DNA from: Lysobacter sp.
Lineage (GTDB): Bacteria; Pseudomonadota; Gammaproteobacteria; Xanthomonadales; Xanthomonadaceae
DNA: 47,490 bases
Assembly (NCBI GenBank): GCA_019634715.1
Contig: JAHCAU010000012.1
Span: 1 to 47,490, forward strand
Direction of reading: 5' to 3'
Shown: positions 26,194-34,404 of the stretch, one piece after another
Numbering within the stretch: position 1 is the stretch's first letter
How the letters are laid out: each line of letters opens with the position of its first letter
Translations under genes and position numbers: made by a program
The notes under the pieces: model-generated
What the model was told of the DNA's origin: nothing
The model's database searches: none
The model's input: only the letters and a program-made list of their open reading frames with translations

Positions 26194-27636
26194 ATGGACA
26201 CGGCAGTCAAAAGCAACGCGGGCGCACAGGGCGTCCAGGGACAGAGCTTCACCGTACAGGCCAACACCACGCCGGCGAACGCCTGGCAGAAAACCGGCCT
26301 GATGGTGCCGCCCGGCATCGAAGTCACCATCGCCTACCAGAGCGGCCTGTGGACCGCCGACCCGTCGAGCAACAATCGCCAGCTCTACGACGCCAACGGT
26401 TGCCCGGGCGCCATCATCCCGACCAACCTCACCGGCTATCCGGCGCCCGGTGCGAACCAGGGCGTGCTGGTGGGACGCATCGCCGGCGGTGCGCCGTTCG
26501 TCATCGGCAATGGCCCGTACGCCATCCTCACCACGCCCGGCGGCGAGCTGGAGCTGTGCATCAACGACGACATCAATGCGGAGTACGGCAAGGGTCTCGC
26601 CGACAACATCGGCAGCGTCACCGTGCAGATCAATGCGTATTTCCCGCCGAACACGCCGCCGGACTTCTCCAAGCCGCTCGCGGCCGATCCCGCGCAGGCA
26701 TCGCCTGCGGTGCCGGTGGCCTCGCTCGGCCCGCTCGCCTACCTCATCGGCACCTGGACCAACCAGAACCTGCCCGGCACGAATGCCGGCGGCCCGGATT
26801 CGCCGTATTCGTACAACGTGATGCCGCTGCCGCAGGTGGACCCCAGTTCGCCCACCGGCTACATCCTCAAGAACTTCACCTACTACGAAGAACTCACCTT
26901 CACCGCGATCCACGGCACCGCGCCCAACCGCGGCGGCATGGGCCAGCAGGTGTCCTACACCCTGTTCTACGAGCAGCGCGTGTATTTCGCCGAAGGCCCG
27001 AACAAGGACGCGCTGGTGCATGCCGAGAACGGCTCGCTGCTGTTGCTGCTCGATTCGCAGCAACCGCTCGGCCCCTACGGCAACGGCGACCAGCCCGGCC
27101 TGGGCAACCAGATCGTGCAGAACAGCGTCGCGCCCACCCAGCCCTTCAACCTCGTCAAGCAGGTCTCGGTGCCGCACGGCAACTCCATCCTCGCGCTGGG
27201 CAACTACACCGGCGCGAATGCGGCCTCCGGCGTGCCGCAGATCCCGGTCGCCTCGGTGCTGCCCGGCGGCGTGAACACGCAGCAGTACAGCGTCGACGAC
27301 CCGGTCAGCAACCCGCAACCCGCGTTCACCGCCAACCCCAACCAGGTGCTGGTCAACGCGCTCAATGCGCGCCCCTGCACCAACTTCCTGCACCTCAGCA
27401 TGAGCAGCACCAACGGCAAGGGCGCGGTCACCAACATCGGCTACGAACAGCAGCACGCCAACGTCGCCCAGTACGACTTCGACTACTGGCTGGAAGCCTT
27501 CGACGGCACCGACAACTACACGCAGCTGCAGTACACGCAGACCATCACCCTGCAGCTCCCGATCCCGGGGCACCAGCAGCTCGTCACCTTCCCGCATGTC
27601 ACCGCGAACACGTTGACGAAGGTGGCGGGTCTGTAA
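26194..27636 (+). CDS. PA-IL (LecA)-like lectin domain protein with an uncharacterised C-terminal region
   Basis: A 480-residue protein without a signal peptide. Residues about 18-146 look like the galactophilic lectin PA-IL/LecA: VQANTTPANAWQKTGLMVPPG, GVLVGRIAGGAPFVIG, and the calcium-loop region LELCINDDINAEYG...DNIGSVTVQI, where N124-D125 and D137-N138 align with LecA calcium ligands although the central Thr is changed. The rest (about 170-480) begins PLAYLIGTWTNQNL, a GxW start seen in lipocalin- and nitrobindin-like barrels, and is rich in Asn, Gln and Tyr. I cannot name that part with confidence. The ATG at 26194 follows AGGGAG. The lectin reading is fairly strong; the ligand and export route are unknown. 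Confidence 0.65.
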   Translation: MDTAVKSNAGAQGVQGQSFTVQANTTPANAWQKTGLMVPPGIEVTIAYQSGLWTADPSSNNRQLYDANGCPGAIIPTNLTGYPAPGANQGVLVGRIAGGAPFVIGNGPYAILTTPGGELELCINDDINAEYGKGLADNIGSVTVQINAYFPPNTPPDFSKPLAADPAQASPAVPVASLGPLAYLIGTWTNQNLPGTNAGGPDSPYSYNVMPLPQVDPSSPTGYILKNFTYYEELTFTAIHGTAPNRGGMGQQVSYTLFYEQRVYFAEGPNKDALVHAENGSLLLLLDSQQPLGPYGNGDQPGLGNQIVQNSVAPTQPFNLVKQVSVPHGNSILALGNYTGANAASGVPQIPVASVLPGGVNTQQYSVDDPVSNPQPAFTANPNQVLVNALNARPCTNFLHLSMSSTNGKGAVTNIGYEQQHANVAQYDFDYWLEAFDGTDNYTQLQYTQTITLQLPIPGHQQLVTFPHVTANTLTKVAGL

Positions 27637-27688
27637 GAACGCAAGCGGCACCACGCCGCGCACGCGCGATGTCCCTTGGAGGGGATGG

Positions 27689-27744
27689 CCGGGAAGGGAT
27701 GGGTACCGTCGGGGGACGGGTATCTGTCCCTTCCCGGGGGTTTT
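27689..27744 (+). terminator. terminator after the lectin gene, at the left edge of the AT-rich insert
   Basis: CCGGGAAGGGA (27689-27699) pairs exactly with TCCCTTCCCGG (27727-27737), followed by GGG and four T residues. The 27-base loop can fold further. Base composition changes sharply right after this point. Confidence 0.6.
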
Positions 27745-27859
27745 AGTGGCTAGAATTGCCAGACAAGTTCGTTGCGAGTAAAGCAAATTTAATCTTTAGC
27801 TGTATTCAGTAAGCAGTGGAAATTTTCCAGCTTCGGAACTTAGGGTTATGGGGAAATAG

Positions 27860-29161
27860 ATGGGGACTCCACTTACAGATCTTGATGAGCTCATTCTTAA
27901 GTGCCGGGATGAAGGAGCAAGAATACACATTTCAGAAGCAGTCAGAAGCTACCGCGCTGGCGCATTCCGATCGGCAATCGTATCGACATGGGTTGCTGTT
28001 TGCTTCGATATTATGGAGAAGCTGCGGGAGTTAGCTCTCGCTGGAGATTTGAACGCTGCAAAAAAGAGTGAACACATCGAGCAAATTCGCTCTTCTGGTG
28101 ATGTAAGGGCAGCACTTGATTTCGAGAAGAAGCTTCTTTCCTTCGCGCGAGACGAGTTTGAGCTATTGTCGCCGTTACAGTGCATGGATCTGGAACGGCT
28201 CTATGCGGATCGAAATCGGTGTGCTCATCCATCATTGATTGCAGAGGAAACTGCCTACTCTCCATCGGCAGAGCTTGCGCGCCTGCATATACTTTCAGCG
28301 GTTGAGCATCTTTTGCAGTATCCGCCAGTGCAAGGAAAATTTGCATTGAATCGTGTGCTGTCCACAATAAATTCCGAGTACTTCCCAAAGACAATAACCG
28401 ATGCCATACAGGTGTTGGATGGAGGTCCTCTCCGCCGCCCGAAAGACTCACTTGTACGGAGCGTTGTGGTTGTCATTCTTAAGCAGCTAATCGAAAAGCA
28501 GCCGCGTGCAGTTGCGCAGCGGCTAATGAGTGCGCTTGGTGCAATTCTTAAGCTGCATTTCACAATCTACGAAGCTGTGTTGAAGGAAAAGATTTCGACC
28601 ATGTTTCGTGCCATGTCAGATGGCGAGTTAGACCATGCCATCATGCTATCTCAGCGCATTCCTCATGCATGGGATCTGCTTGAGATTGATGTCGTGACTC
28701 GATTCCAGCAGTATGTGCTGAATGCGCCATCCAGTAGCATAAGTGCGGTGGTTTCTTTGGAGTCGTTTGGCCCGCTGTCAGATTTCGCGCAGAGAAGAAT
28801 TAAAAGCGCAAGTCGCAAGGAGCTGAGTGACGATATTTTCTTTGAATTAACACCTGCGCTAGGTGATCGCTTTGTTGACCTCTATCTGCAATCAGAAAGC
28901 TTCAGGCAAGCGAATGAATGGGCTCGCGAGTTAATAAGTTACAAGTCGGATTTCAACATAAAGCATGTGACTCGATTGATTGAAGGAATATCTTCAAATG
29001 ATCAAGTAATGGGGAGCAATCGGCTTGGTGATGTCATACGGGCTTTTCGTGCGACATCAGTGGTTTCCCAGGAGGCATATGATGAAATGCTGCGTAACAA
29101 CGGGCTTTCTGCGTACGCACATGTTGATCGACTCGACGAAGAGGAAGAAGTGGATAGGTAG
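27860..29161 (+). CDS. HEPN-like protein with R-x4-H motif, first gene of an AT-rich two-gene cassette
   Basis: A 433-residue cytoplasmic protein. The N-terminal 150 residues are helical and resemble HEPN domains: an alpha-helix with AVRSYRAGAFRSAIVSTWVAVCFDIMEKL, then LYADRNRCAHPSL, which holds R118-N-R-C-A-H123, the R-x4-H signature of HEPN ribonucleases. The remaining 280 residues are mostly helical and carry no motif I recognise (LVRSVVVVILKQLIEKQPRAVAQRLMSAL; acidic end DEEEEVDR). Base and codon use are much more AT-rich than in the flanking genes, which points to transfer. It is followed, 191 bases on, by a GHKL ATPase-nuclease gene of similar composition. A toxin or RNA-cutting role in defence is inferred from the motif and context only. 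Confidence 0.65.
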   Translation: MGTPLTDLDELILKCRDEGARIHISEAVRSYRAGAFRSAIVSTWVAVCFDIMEKLRELALAGDLNAAKKSEHIEQIRSSGDVRAALDFEKKLLSFARDEFELLSPLQCMDLERLYADRNRCAHPSLIAEETAYSPSAELARLHILSAVEHLLQYPPVQGKFALNRVLSTINSEYFPKTITDAIQVLDGGPLRRPKDSLVRSVVVVILKQLIEKQPRAVAQRLMSALGAILKLHFTIYEAVLKEKISTMFRAMSDGELDHAIMLSQRIPHAWDLLEIDVVTRFQQYVLNAPSSSISAVVSLESFGPLSDFAQRRIKSASRKELSDDIFFELTPALGDRFVDLYLQSESFRQANEWARELISYKSDFNIKHVTRLIEGISSNDQVMGSNRLGDVIRAFRATSVVSQEAYDEMLRNNGLSAYAHVDRLDEEEEVDR

Positions 29162-29352
29162 TAAGCATCGCAGAGCGGGGTCAAGCCCGCCGAAAAGGAG
29201 TTGCGAATTGCAAACATGCGGCGCGTCGAAACTATTCACCTTCGACCGCTTGCGAATAATTTTCTTTGGTATGGCGTTACTTAACACTAGTCGCAGCGGG
29301 TGAGATTGATATGCACTAACGTTTGCCAATTTAGGCGGTAAACGGCATAGTC

Positions 29353-31344
29353 ATGCATTCATTCGTAATCGAATCTTCATCGGAAATCGTCATGCCCAAG
29401 AAAGGCAAAGCAGCCAACGAAGCTCTCTTTGAAGAGGACTACGTACTGCGTACGCTAGGCCGCATCGGCCACGATCCTGACGCCGCGCTCACCGAATTGG
29501 TAGCCAATACATGGGATGCGGGTGCCGCCAAGGTTGATGTGATCATCCCGACTGAAACGGGTGGACTACTGTCTGTCGAAGATGATGGCCATGGTATGAC
29601 CGAAGATCAGTTTCGCAAGCGCTGGATGACTTTGGGATACAACCGGCAGAAGACCCAAGGAGAAAATGTTCAATTCCCAGCTGATCGCGCCGATTGGATA
29701 CGTAAGGCTTTCGGGCGCAATGGCATTGGTCGCCATGGCCTGTTGTGCTTCTCCGATCACTACACAGTCGAAACTTGGACTAATGGCGTTCTTTCGACGT
29801 TCGTAATCGGGACCAGAAATCAGCCATCGCCGTTCTACATTCATAGCTATGAAGCGGGTGCACGCCTGGGGCATGGCACACGGTTGCTCGTGGAAGTTGA
29901 GTGCCATCGTCCTGACCCGGATCGAATAAGGACGGTTCTGTCAGGCCGGTTCCTCCACGATCCGCAGTTCATCGTTTCGGTGAATGGTCAGTCTGTTCCG
30001 CTTTCCAAGCATGAGGGCCTGCTGGAGGAGCGGAAGATTCAGGTTGAGCCGGAATTCAATGTCACAGCTTATATAGTGGACACCACGCGTACAGCCAAAT
30101 CAACACGCTACCAAGGCGTTGCATTTTGGGTGAGCAACCGCTTAGTGGGCCTGCCAAGTTGGTCGATTGGGCCTATGACCATCTTGGACGGGCGAGTTCG
30201 CTTCGCGAAACGCTATGCCATTGTGATCGAATGCGGTGGCGAGTGGTTACCAGAAGTTGAATCCGACTGGTCGAGATTCAAGGTCACTGAGCGCACTGAT
30301 CGTCTATATGAAGTAGTTAATGAGTATGCCCAAGAAATGGTTGAGAAGCTCTCAGCCAACTTGATCGAAGAAAACTCTGAGGATGCGCTATACAAGAATC
30401 GAGAAGAGCTGCGGACGCTGCCGCGACGTTCCATGCTTGAGGTGGCGCAATTTACCAAGACTGTGGTTCATGACCAGCCAGGAATTCCGCCCGAGACCCT
30501 AAACAAAGTAGTCAAGGCGGTGATCAAAATTCAAAAGGCACGCAGTGGAGCAAGTTTCCTCGACAAGCTAATGCGGCTTGATGAGCATGACATTGATGGA
30601 CTGGATCGACTGCTCGGGCAATGGACGGTAGCGGATGCGCTCACCGTGCTTGATGAAATCGATAGTCGTCTGTCGATCATTGCTGCCATGGAGAAACTTA
30701 GCGGTGATCCAGATGCGGACGAGCTGCATACGCTGCACCCACTTGTAACACAGGCACGTTGGCTATTCGGTCCCGAGTTCGATAGTTCGGAGTACGCGTC
30801 CAACAACACGCTGCGCACGGTTGCCACCCGGTTGTTCAAGGCCAAAAAAGAAGATCAAGCTTTTTCCAATGCCGCTAAGCGGCCGGATATCGTGGTCCTC
30901 TCGGATGCAACGATTTCGATTGTTGGAACGGAGAGCTTTGACAGTGCAAGGGATCATCTGGTAACGATGCGCGATGTTCTGCTAATTGAATTGAAGAAAG
31001 GGCGGTCAGAGATTGGTCGCGCGGAGATGAATCAGGCCGCTGAATACGTGGATGAGCTCGTTTCGAGCGGTGGCATCGAAGGAGCTCCGTTTTTTCATGC
31101 TTTTGTAGTCGGCCATTCGGTGGCACCGAATATCTCGACGGTGAACGGCCGTGAGTTCAACGGTGTGCTGCGTGGCCGGGTAACGGCGACCACCTATAAC
31201 ACGCTAGCTTTGACGGCGAATCGTCGCCTGCATGGGCTCAAGGCGCGGATTCCCTCACGATATGAGGAAGTCTCAGGCTATGAGCTTGTTCAGAAGGTTA
31301 TGGGAACGCCTAGCCAAGCATCACTGGTGCCACCAGCTGACTAG
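29353..31344 (+). CDS. GHKL (MutL/MORC/Hsp90-type) ATPase with C-terminal PD-(D/E)XK-like nuclease domain
   Basis: A 663-residue protein. The Bergerat ATP site is visible: E48 and N52 in ALTELVANTWDAGA, D78-G-H-G in VEDDGHGM, and the glycine-rich lid GRNGIGRHG (121-129). A transducer-like region follows (SDWSRFKVTERTDRLYE near 310). The C-terminal part has the spacing of a PD-(D/E)XK nuclease: D512 in RPDIVVL, E546-x-K548 in LLIELKKG, and Q561 in AEMNQAAEYVDEL. GHKL ATPases of the MutL/paraMORC kind joined to restriction-type nucleases are known in bacterial restriction-like systems. An ATG at 29392 is an alternative start. It is AT-rich like the gene before it. It should act on DNA in an ATP-gated way; the target is unknown. 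Confidence 0.75.
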   Translation: MHSFVIESSSEIVMPKKGKAANEALFEEDYVLRTLGRIGHDPDAALTELVANTWDAGAAKVDVIIPTETGGLLSVEDDGHGMTEDQFRKRWMTLGYNRQKTQGENVQFPADRADWIRKAFGRNGIGRHGLLCFSDHYTVETWTNGVLSTFVIGTRNQPSPFYIHSYEAGARLGHGTRLLVEVECHRPDPDRIRTVLSGRFLHDPQFIVSVNGQSVPLSKHEGLLEERKIQVEPEFNVTAYIVDTTRTAKSTRYQGVAFWVSNRLVGLPSWSIGPMTILDGRVRFAKRYAIVIECGGEWLPEVESDWSRFKVTERTDRLYEVVNEYAQEMVEKLSANLIEENSEDALYKNREELRTLPRRSMLEVAQFTKTVVHDQPGIPPETLNKVVKAVIKIQKARSGASFLDKLMRLDEHDIDGLDRLLGQWTVADALTVLDEIDSRLSIIAAMEKLSGDPDADELHTLHPLVTQARWLFGPEFDSSEYASNNTLRTVATRLFKAKKEDQAFSNAAKRPDIVVLSDATISIVGTESFDSARDHLVTMRDVLLIELKKGRSEIGRAEMNQAAEYVDELVSSGGIEGAPFFHAFVVGHSVAPNISTVNGREFNGVLRGRVTATTYNTLALTANRRLHGLKARIPSRYEEVSGYELVQKVMGTPSQASLVPPAD

Positions 31345-31362
31345 CTGATTGCGGTCAGCGCC

Positions 31363-31476
31363 GTAGGGTGGGCATCTTGCCCACCGCTCTTGCGATGAGG
31401 TGATACGCCATATTAGCTTCGATCAATGCGCGCCGTCGCTTGGTCCTCGTAATGGTGGGCAGAATGCCCACCCTAC
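31363..31476. repeat. paired palindrome (REPIN-like), unit A
   Basis: The 23-base arms 31363-31385 (starting GTAGGGTGGGCA) and 31454-31476 (ending GCCCACCCTAC) are reverse complements with two differences; 68 bases lie between. It marks the right edge of the AT-rich insert and begins the first of two related repeat units. Confidence 0.7.
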
Positions 31477-31656
31477 GCAATGGCCCGGAGACGGTATCGG
31501 GGTGTGCGCCCCGTTGTCGTCCCACTGTCGCACCGTGCTCGGCGCGTCAAGGTCGGGGCGAGTTGCTGCGCAAACCTTGACGCGCCTGCGCGCGATGCGA
31601 TCCGGATTCGCCAACGGCGCCCACGGTGGGCGTCGGGCGAATCAAGGAATGCCGTC

Positions 31657-31830
31657 ATGCTGAAGCAGCCCAACGTCCTGCTCGTCGAAGTCCCGCCGCA
31701 GTTCATCGCCCTGTGCGAAACCACCGGCGTCAGCCCCCAGGCCGCCCTGCGCGGCATGGCCGCGATGGTCTGCGGCCTGCAATACGACGCCGACAACCGC
31801 CTGGTGCCGCTGGAGGCCGAGGTCGCGTGA
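31657..31830 (+). CDS. 57-residue protein, copy A
   Basis: A small protein beginning MLKQPNVLLVEVPPQFIALC and ending LVPLEAEVA, with AAGGA a few bases upstream. It is 48/57 identical to copy B (32736-32909). The third-position and conservative pattern of the differences suggests that the protein sequence is under selection. There is no signal peptide or membrane segment. The function is not known to me. The longer frame from 31480 covers the folded leader and is rejected. Confidence 0.65.
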   Translation: MLKQPNVLLVEVPPQFIALCETTGVSPQAALRGMAAMVCGLQYDADNRLVPLEAEVA

Positions 31831-31835
31831 GGTGT

Positions 31836-31866
31836 GCCCGGGCGCGGGTTGTTCCCGTGCCCGGGC
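31836..31866 (+). terminator. hairpin after the 57-codon ORF, copy A
   Basis: 13-base arms (31836-31848 and 31854-31866, rich in GCCCGGG) pair with one G-T wobble around TTGTT, six bases past the stop. No T-run follows. The same hairpin occurs after copy B. Confidence 0.5.
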
Positions 31867-31946
31867 CGACTCTGGTGTCATAGGTAGAGCACAGCGAAAT
31901 CCAGGAGGATGCTAGGCTTGTTTCCCCCGAATTGCGAAGCTCCGCC

Positions 31947-32387
31947 ATGGCACTGTCCAACGAAATTCACGAGAAAGTAGTACAGCTCTCCAGTGAGGGG
32001 GATCGCTTGGCCGAGGCCGGGGATTACTTCCCGGCCGTGCAGCGTTACATCGAGGCGCTCGATCTACTACCGGAGCCGAGGACCGACTGGGAGGCTTGCA
32101 CTTGGTTGCTCGTCGCGATTGGGGATGCGAATTTTCGTGCGGGTCACCATGAGCAGGCGCGTGCAGCGCTGATAGATGCCATGCATTGCCCGGGCGCGAT
32201 CGGCAATCCATTCATCCATCTGCGCCTTGGCCAGACGCAATTCGAGCTTGGCAACATGGACTGCGCGAACGATGAATTGGCCCGTGCTTACATGGGCGCC
32301 GGAAAAGAGATCTTTTCGGAAGAAGATCCAAAGTACTTCATGCATTTGCAGACTGTTCTCCTTCCGCCCGCGAATGGCAAGTGGTGA
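31947..32387 (+). CDS. tetratricopeptide-repeat protein (146 aa)
   Basis: A 146-residue cytoplasmic protein composed of about three TPR-like helical hairpins: LSSEGDRLAEAGDYFPAVQRYIEALDLLPE, WLLVAIGDANFRAGHHEQARAALIDA, and HLRLGQTQFELGNMDCANDELARAYMGAG. TPR folds bind other proteins. The ATG at 31947 is taken; a TTG five codons earlier is less likely. The gene sits exactly between the two duplicated small-ORF units, so it may have moved or been duplicated with them. Its composition is slightly less GC-rich than the housekeeping genes. An immunity or adaptor role is possible but not shown. Confidence 0.7.
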   Translation: MALSNEIHEKVVQLSSEGDRLAEAGDYFPAVQRYIEALDLLPEPRTDWEACTWLLVAIGDANFRAGHHEQARAALIDAMHCPGAIGNPFIHLRLGQTQFELGNMDCANDELARAYMGAGKEIFSEEDPKYFMHLQTVLLPPANGKW

Positions 32388-32421
32388 ACTCGGTAACCCG
32401 TAAGGCGGGTGAATCTCCCGT

Positions 32422-32556
32422 GTAGGGCGGGTCTTGCACCCGCCTATGGAGAAGCGACGTACCGCACGCGATGGTGGGCGCTCCCGGCGTGATGTGCGTT
32501 CGCTACACCTGTGCGGCGCGTGGCGCGGACGATGGCGGGTGCAAGACCCGCCCTAC
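32422..32556. repeat. paired palindrome (REPIN-like), unit B
   Basis: The 23-base arms 32422-32444 (starting GTAGGGCGGGTC) and 32534-32556 (ending GACCCGCCCTAC) are exact reverse complements with 89 bases between. The arms differ in sequence from those of unit A but share the GTAGGG start and the position just before a 57-codon ORF unit. Confidence 0.75.
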
Positions 32557-32943
32557 GGCACTGGCGGAGAGTGTGTCGGGAGGTGTGCCCCGTTGTCGTC
32601 CCAGTGTCGCACCGTGCTCGGCACGTCAAGGTCGAGGCGAGTTGCGGTGAAAACCTTGGCGCGCCTGCGCGCGATGCGATCCGGAATCGCCAACGGCGCC
32701 CACGGTGGGCGTCGGGCGAATCGAGGAATGCCGTCATGCGCAAGCAGCCCAACGTCCTGCTCGTCGAAGTCCCGCCGAAGTTCATCGCCCTGTGCGAATC
32801 CACCGGCGTCAGCCCGCAAGCCGCACTGCGCGGCATGGCCGCGATGGTCTGCGGCCTGCAATGCGACGACCACGACCGCCTGGTGCCGCTCGAAGGCGAA
32901 GCCGCGTGAGGTGTGCCCGGGCGCGGGTGTTCCCGTGCCCGGC
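32551..32943 (+). repeat. copy B of the duplicated leader-ORF-hairpin unit
   Basis: Direct-repeat partner of 31471-31866. The long leader stem is kept with one mismatch and one wobble pair; the ORF, its ribosome site and the closing hairpin (32915-32943) are kept. The TPR gene lies between the copies. Confidence 0.75.
32736..32909 (+). CDS. 57-residue protein, copy B
   Basis: Begins MRKQPNVLLVEVPPKFIALC and ends LVPLEGEAA; nine differences from copy A, several conservative, same length and same ribosome site (GAGGA). The middle GVSPQAALRGMAAMVCGLQ is identical in both. The function is unknown. Confidence 0.65.
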   Translation: MRKQPNVLLVEVPPKFIALCESTGVSPQAALRGMAAMVCGLQCDDHDRLVPLEGEAA

Positions 32944-33020
32944 GCGTTCCTGCATGTCCTGTCCGGGCGATGCTCGCCGCTGCCTTCCATGAGCGACATG
33001 CCAGGAGACTTGATCGGGCC

Positions 33021-34127
33021 TCAGGGCGCGCTGCCGGTGCCGGCGTCCTTCGCGTGCAGCCACCGATCGACGTCTTCGAAGAGCTGGAAGACATAGGCCT
33101 TGTCCGTCTCGATGCCGCGCCAGAGAAACCAGCCTTGGGTCAGCAGGTTCGTGCCGGTGTTGCGGCGGTTGACCAGGACCAGGCGGGTGTCGGGGTCGAT
33201 GATGATGTACTGGCCGCCCCAGCCGTCGGCGCAGATCCGGCGGCGGCCGTTGCTGTCGCGCGTCCACCACAGGTAGCCGTAGCCATCGTAGAAGCCGCCG
33301 CCGAACCGCTCCTTCGGGTCGGTGGCGGACGACGAATGCGCGGTCGTCATTTCCAGGATCCAGGCCCGGGACACCAGCCGGTGGCCGCGATGATCGCCTT
33401 CGTTCGCCACCAGCCATGCGAAACGGGCCAGGTCGTCGGCGCTCATGTAGATGATGTACTGCCGGACGCTCGACCCCTTGATGCCGTCCCAATCGACATC
33501 CCCGGCGGTGAAATGCCGCATGCCCAGCGGCTTGGCCAGCCATTCGACCATGATCTCGCCCAGCGGCATGCCCGCCTTGCGCTCCAGGATGTCGCCCAGC
33601 GCGTTGAACCCCCAGTTGTTGTAGAAGAAGGCTTCGCCCGGCCCGGACGAATGGCGCGGCGGGCGCTCCCAGTTCTGGCCGGAGGCGTCGATATGGATTC
33701 CGGAGCGCGATTTCAGCAGATCCGCGATCGTCGCCTGTTTCTCGATGGGGGTCAGCGGCGCTTTCCTGTCGTCGTAACCCAGGGTTTCGAGGGTGTCGTC
33801 GCGATGCAGCAGGCCTCTTTCGATGGCGATGCCATACAGCACCGCCATGATGCTCTTGCGGACCGAGTGCGTATTGATCTTCCTGGCGGTCTGTCCGTGC
33901 CGGTAAACGACCTGCCCGTCCTTGAGGATGATCAGCGCATCGGACCGATGCGCCTCGGCATGCGAGGTCAGTTCGAGCACCCTGGGCGCATGCCAGTACG
34001 GCGCCTTGGGCAGGTCTTCGAGGCCGGCCGGTGTGGTGGCGGCCGCACAACCGCACAACAGCGCCAGGCACAGGGCCAAGCCGGCTGTCTTCGGGATGGA
34101 ACGCAAGCGGGAGGGTCGGGTCGACAT
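33021..34127 (-). CDS. serine beta-lactamase-family hydrolase, lipoprotein
   Basis: A 368-residue lipoprotein of the class C beta-lactamase/DD-peptidase-like family (PF00144 type). The lipobox LLCGC gives lipid-bearing C27. The catalytic S-x-x-K is S88-V-R-K91, the Y-x-N motif appears in FFYNNWGFN, and a third box lies in ADGWGGQY. Substrates could be peptides, esters or cell-wall fragments; true beta-lactamase action is not implied by the family alone. The ATG at 34127 follows AAAGG; the in-frame extension to 34196 lacks a ribosome site. It is divergent from the membrane AraC regulator gene, with 277 bases between, so that regulator may control it. Confidence 0.87.
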   Translation of the reverse strand: MSTRPSRLRSIPKTAGLALCLALLCGCAAATTPAGLEDLPKAPYWHAPRVLELTSHAEAHRSDALIILKDGQVVYRHGQTARKINTHSVRKSIMAVLYGIAIERGLLHRDDTLETLGYDDRKAPLTPIEKQATIADLLKSRSGIHIDASGQNWERPPRHSSGPGEAFFYNNWGFNALGDILERKAGMPLGEIMVEWLAKPLGMRHFTAGDVDWDGIKGSSVRQYIIYMSADDLARFAWLVANEGDHRGHRLVSRAWILEMTTAHSSSATDPKERFGGGFYDGYGYLWWTRDSNGRRRICADGWGGQYIIIDPDTRLVLVNRRNTGTNLLTQGWFLWRGIETDKAYVFQLFEDVDRWLHAKDAGTGSAP

Positions 34128-34404
34128 GGTTCGTGCCTTTGCGGGAGAGGAGCCGCGATGCTTGGGCAAAGCCCCCTCGCTGCGCCTCCCGCTCACGAAT
34201 CGGATGCTCTCGAAAAAGAATCGGGAGTCGGTTTTCAGCCGGAGGACGCCGTTTCGCCGCCGGCAGCGCGCCGGGCCGGCGCTGCAGGCGTGTTCACGCC
34301 GGATGCAAACCCATAAAATCGGCGGATCGGCGAGTCCATGCGGCGAAAGGCATCATGTCCTGCGAGTTGTTCACCATGGCGCCCATCGCAAAGGCAAGCA
34401 GGAC

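Larger units (their letters stand above)
31471..31866 (+). repeat. copy A of a duplicated leader-ORF-hairpin unit
   Basis: This stretch is highly similar to 32551-32943. It holds a leader with a perfect 13-bp inverted repeat (31541-31553 with 31574-31586), an 8-bp repeat GATTCGCC/GGCGAATC (31605-31612 with 31636-31643), a 57-codon ORF and a closing hairpin. Both copies start at the end of a paired palindrome. Confidence 0.75.

Noticed and set aside
29025..29303. 92-codon ORF overlapping the end of the HEPN-like gene
   Set aside because: It is mostly out of frame inside the gene; no ribosome site or domain pattern supports it.
27637..31390. Direct repeats (attachment sites) flanking the AT-rich insert
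   Set aside because: No convincing pair of matching sequences was seen at the two edges, and no integrase or tRNA gene is nearby.
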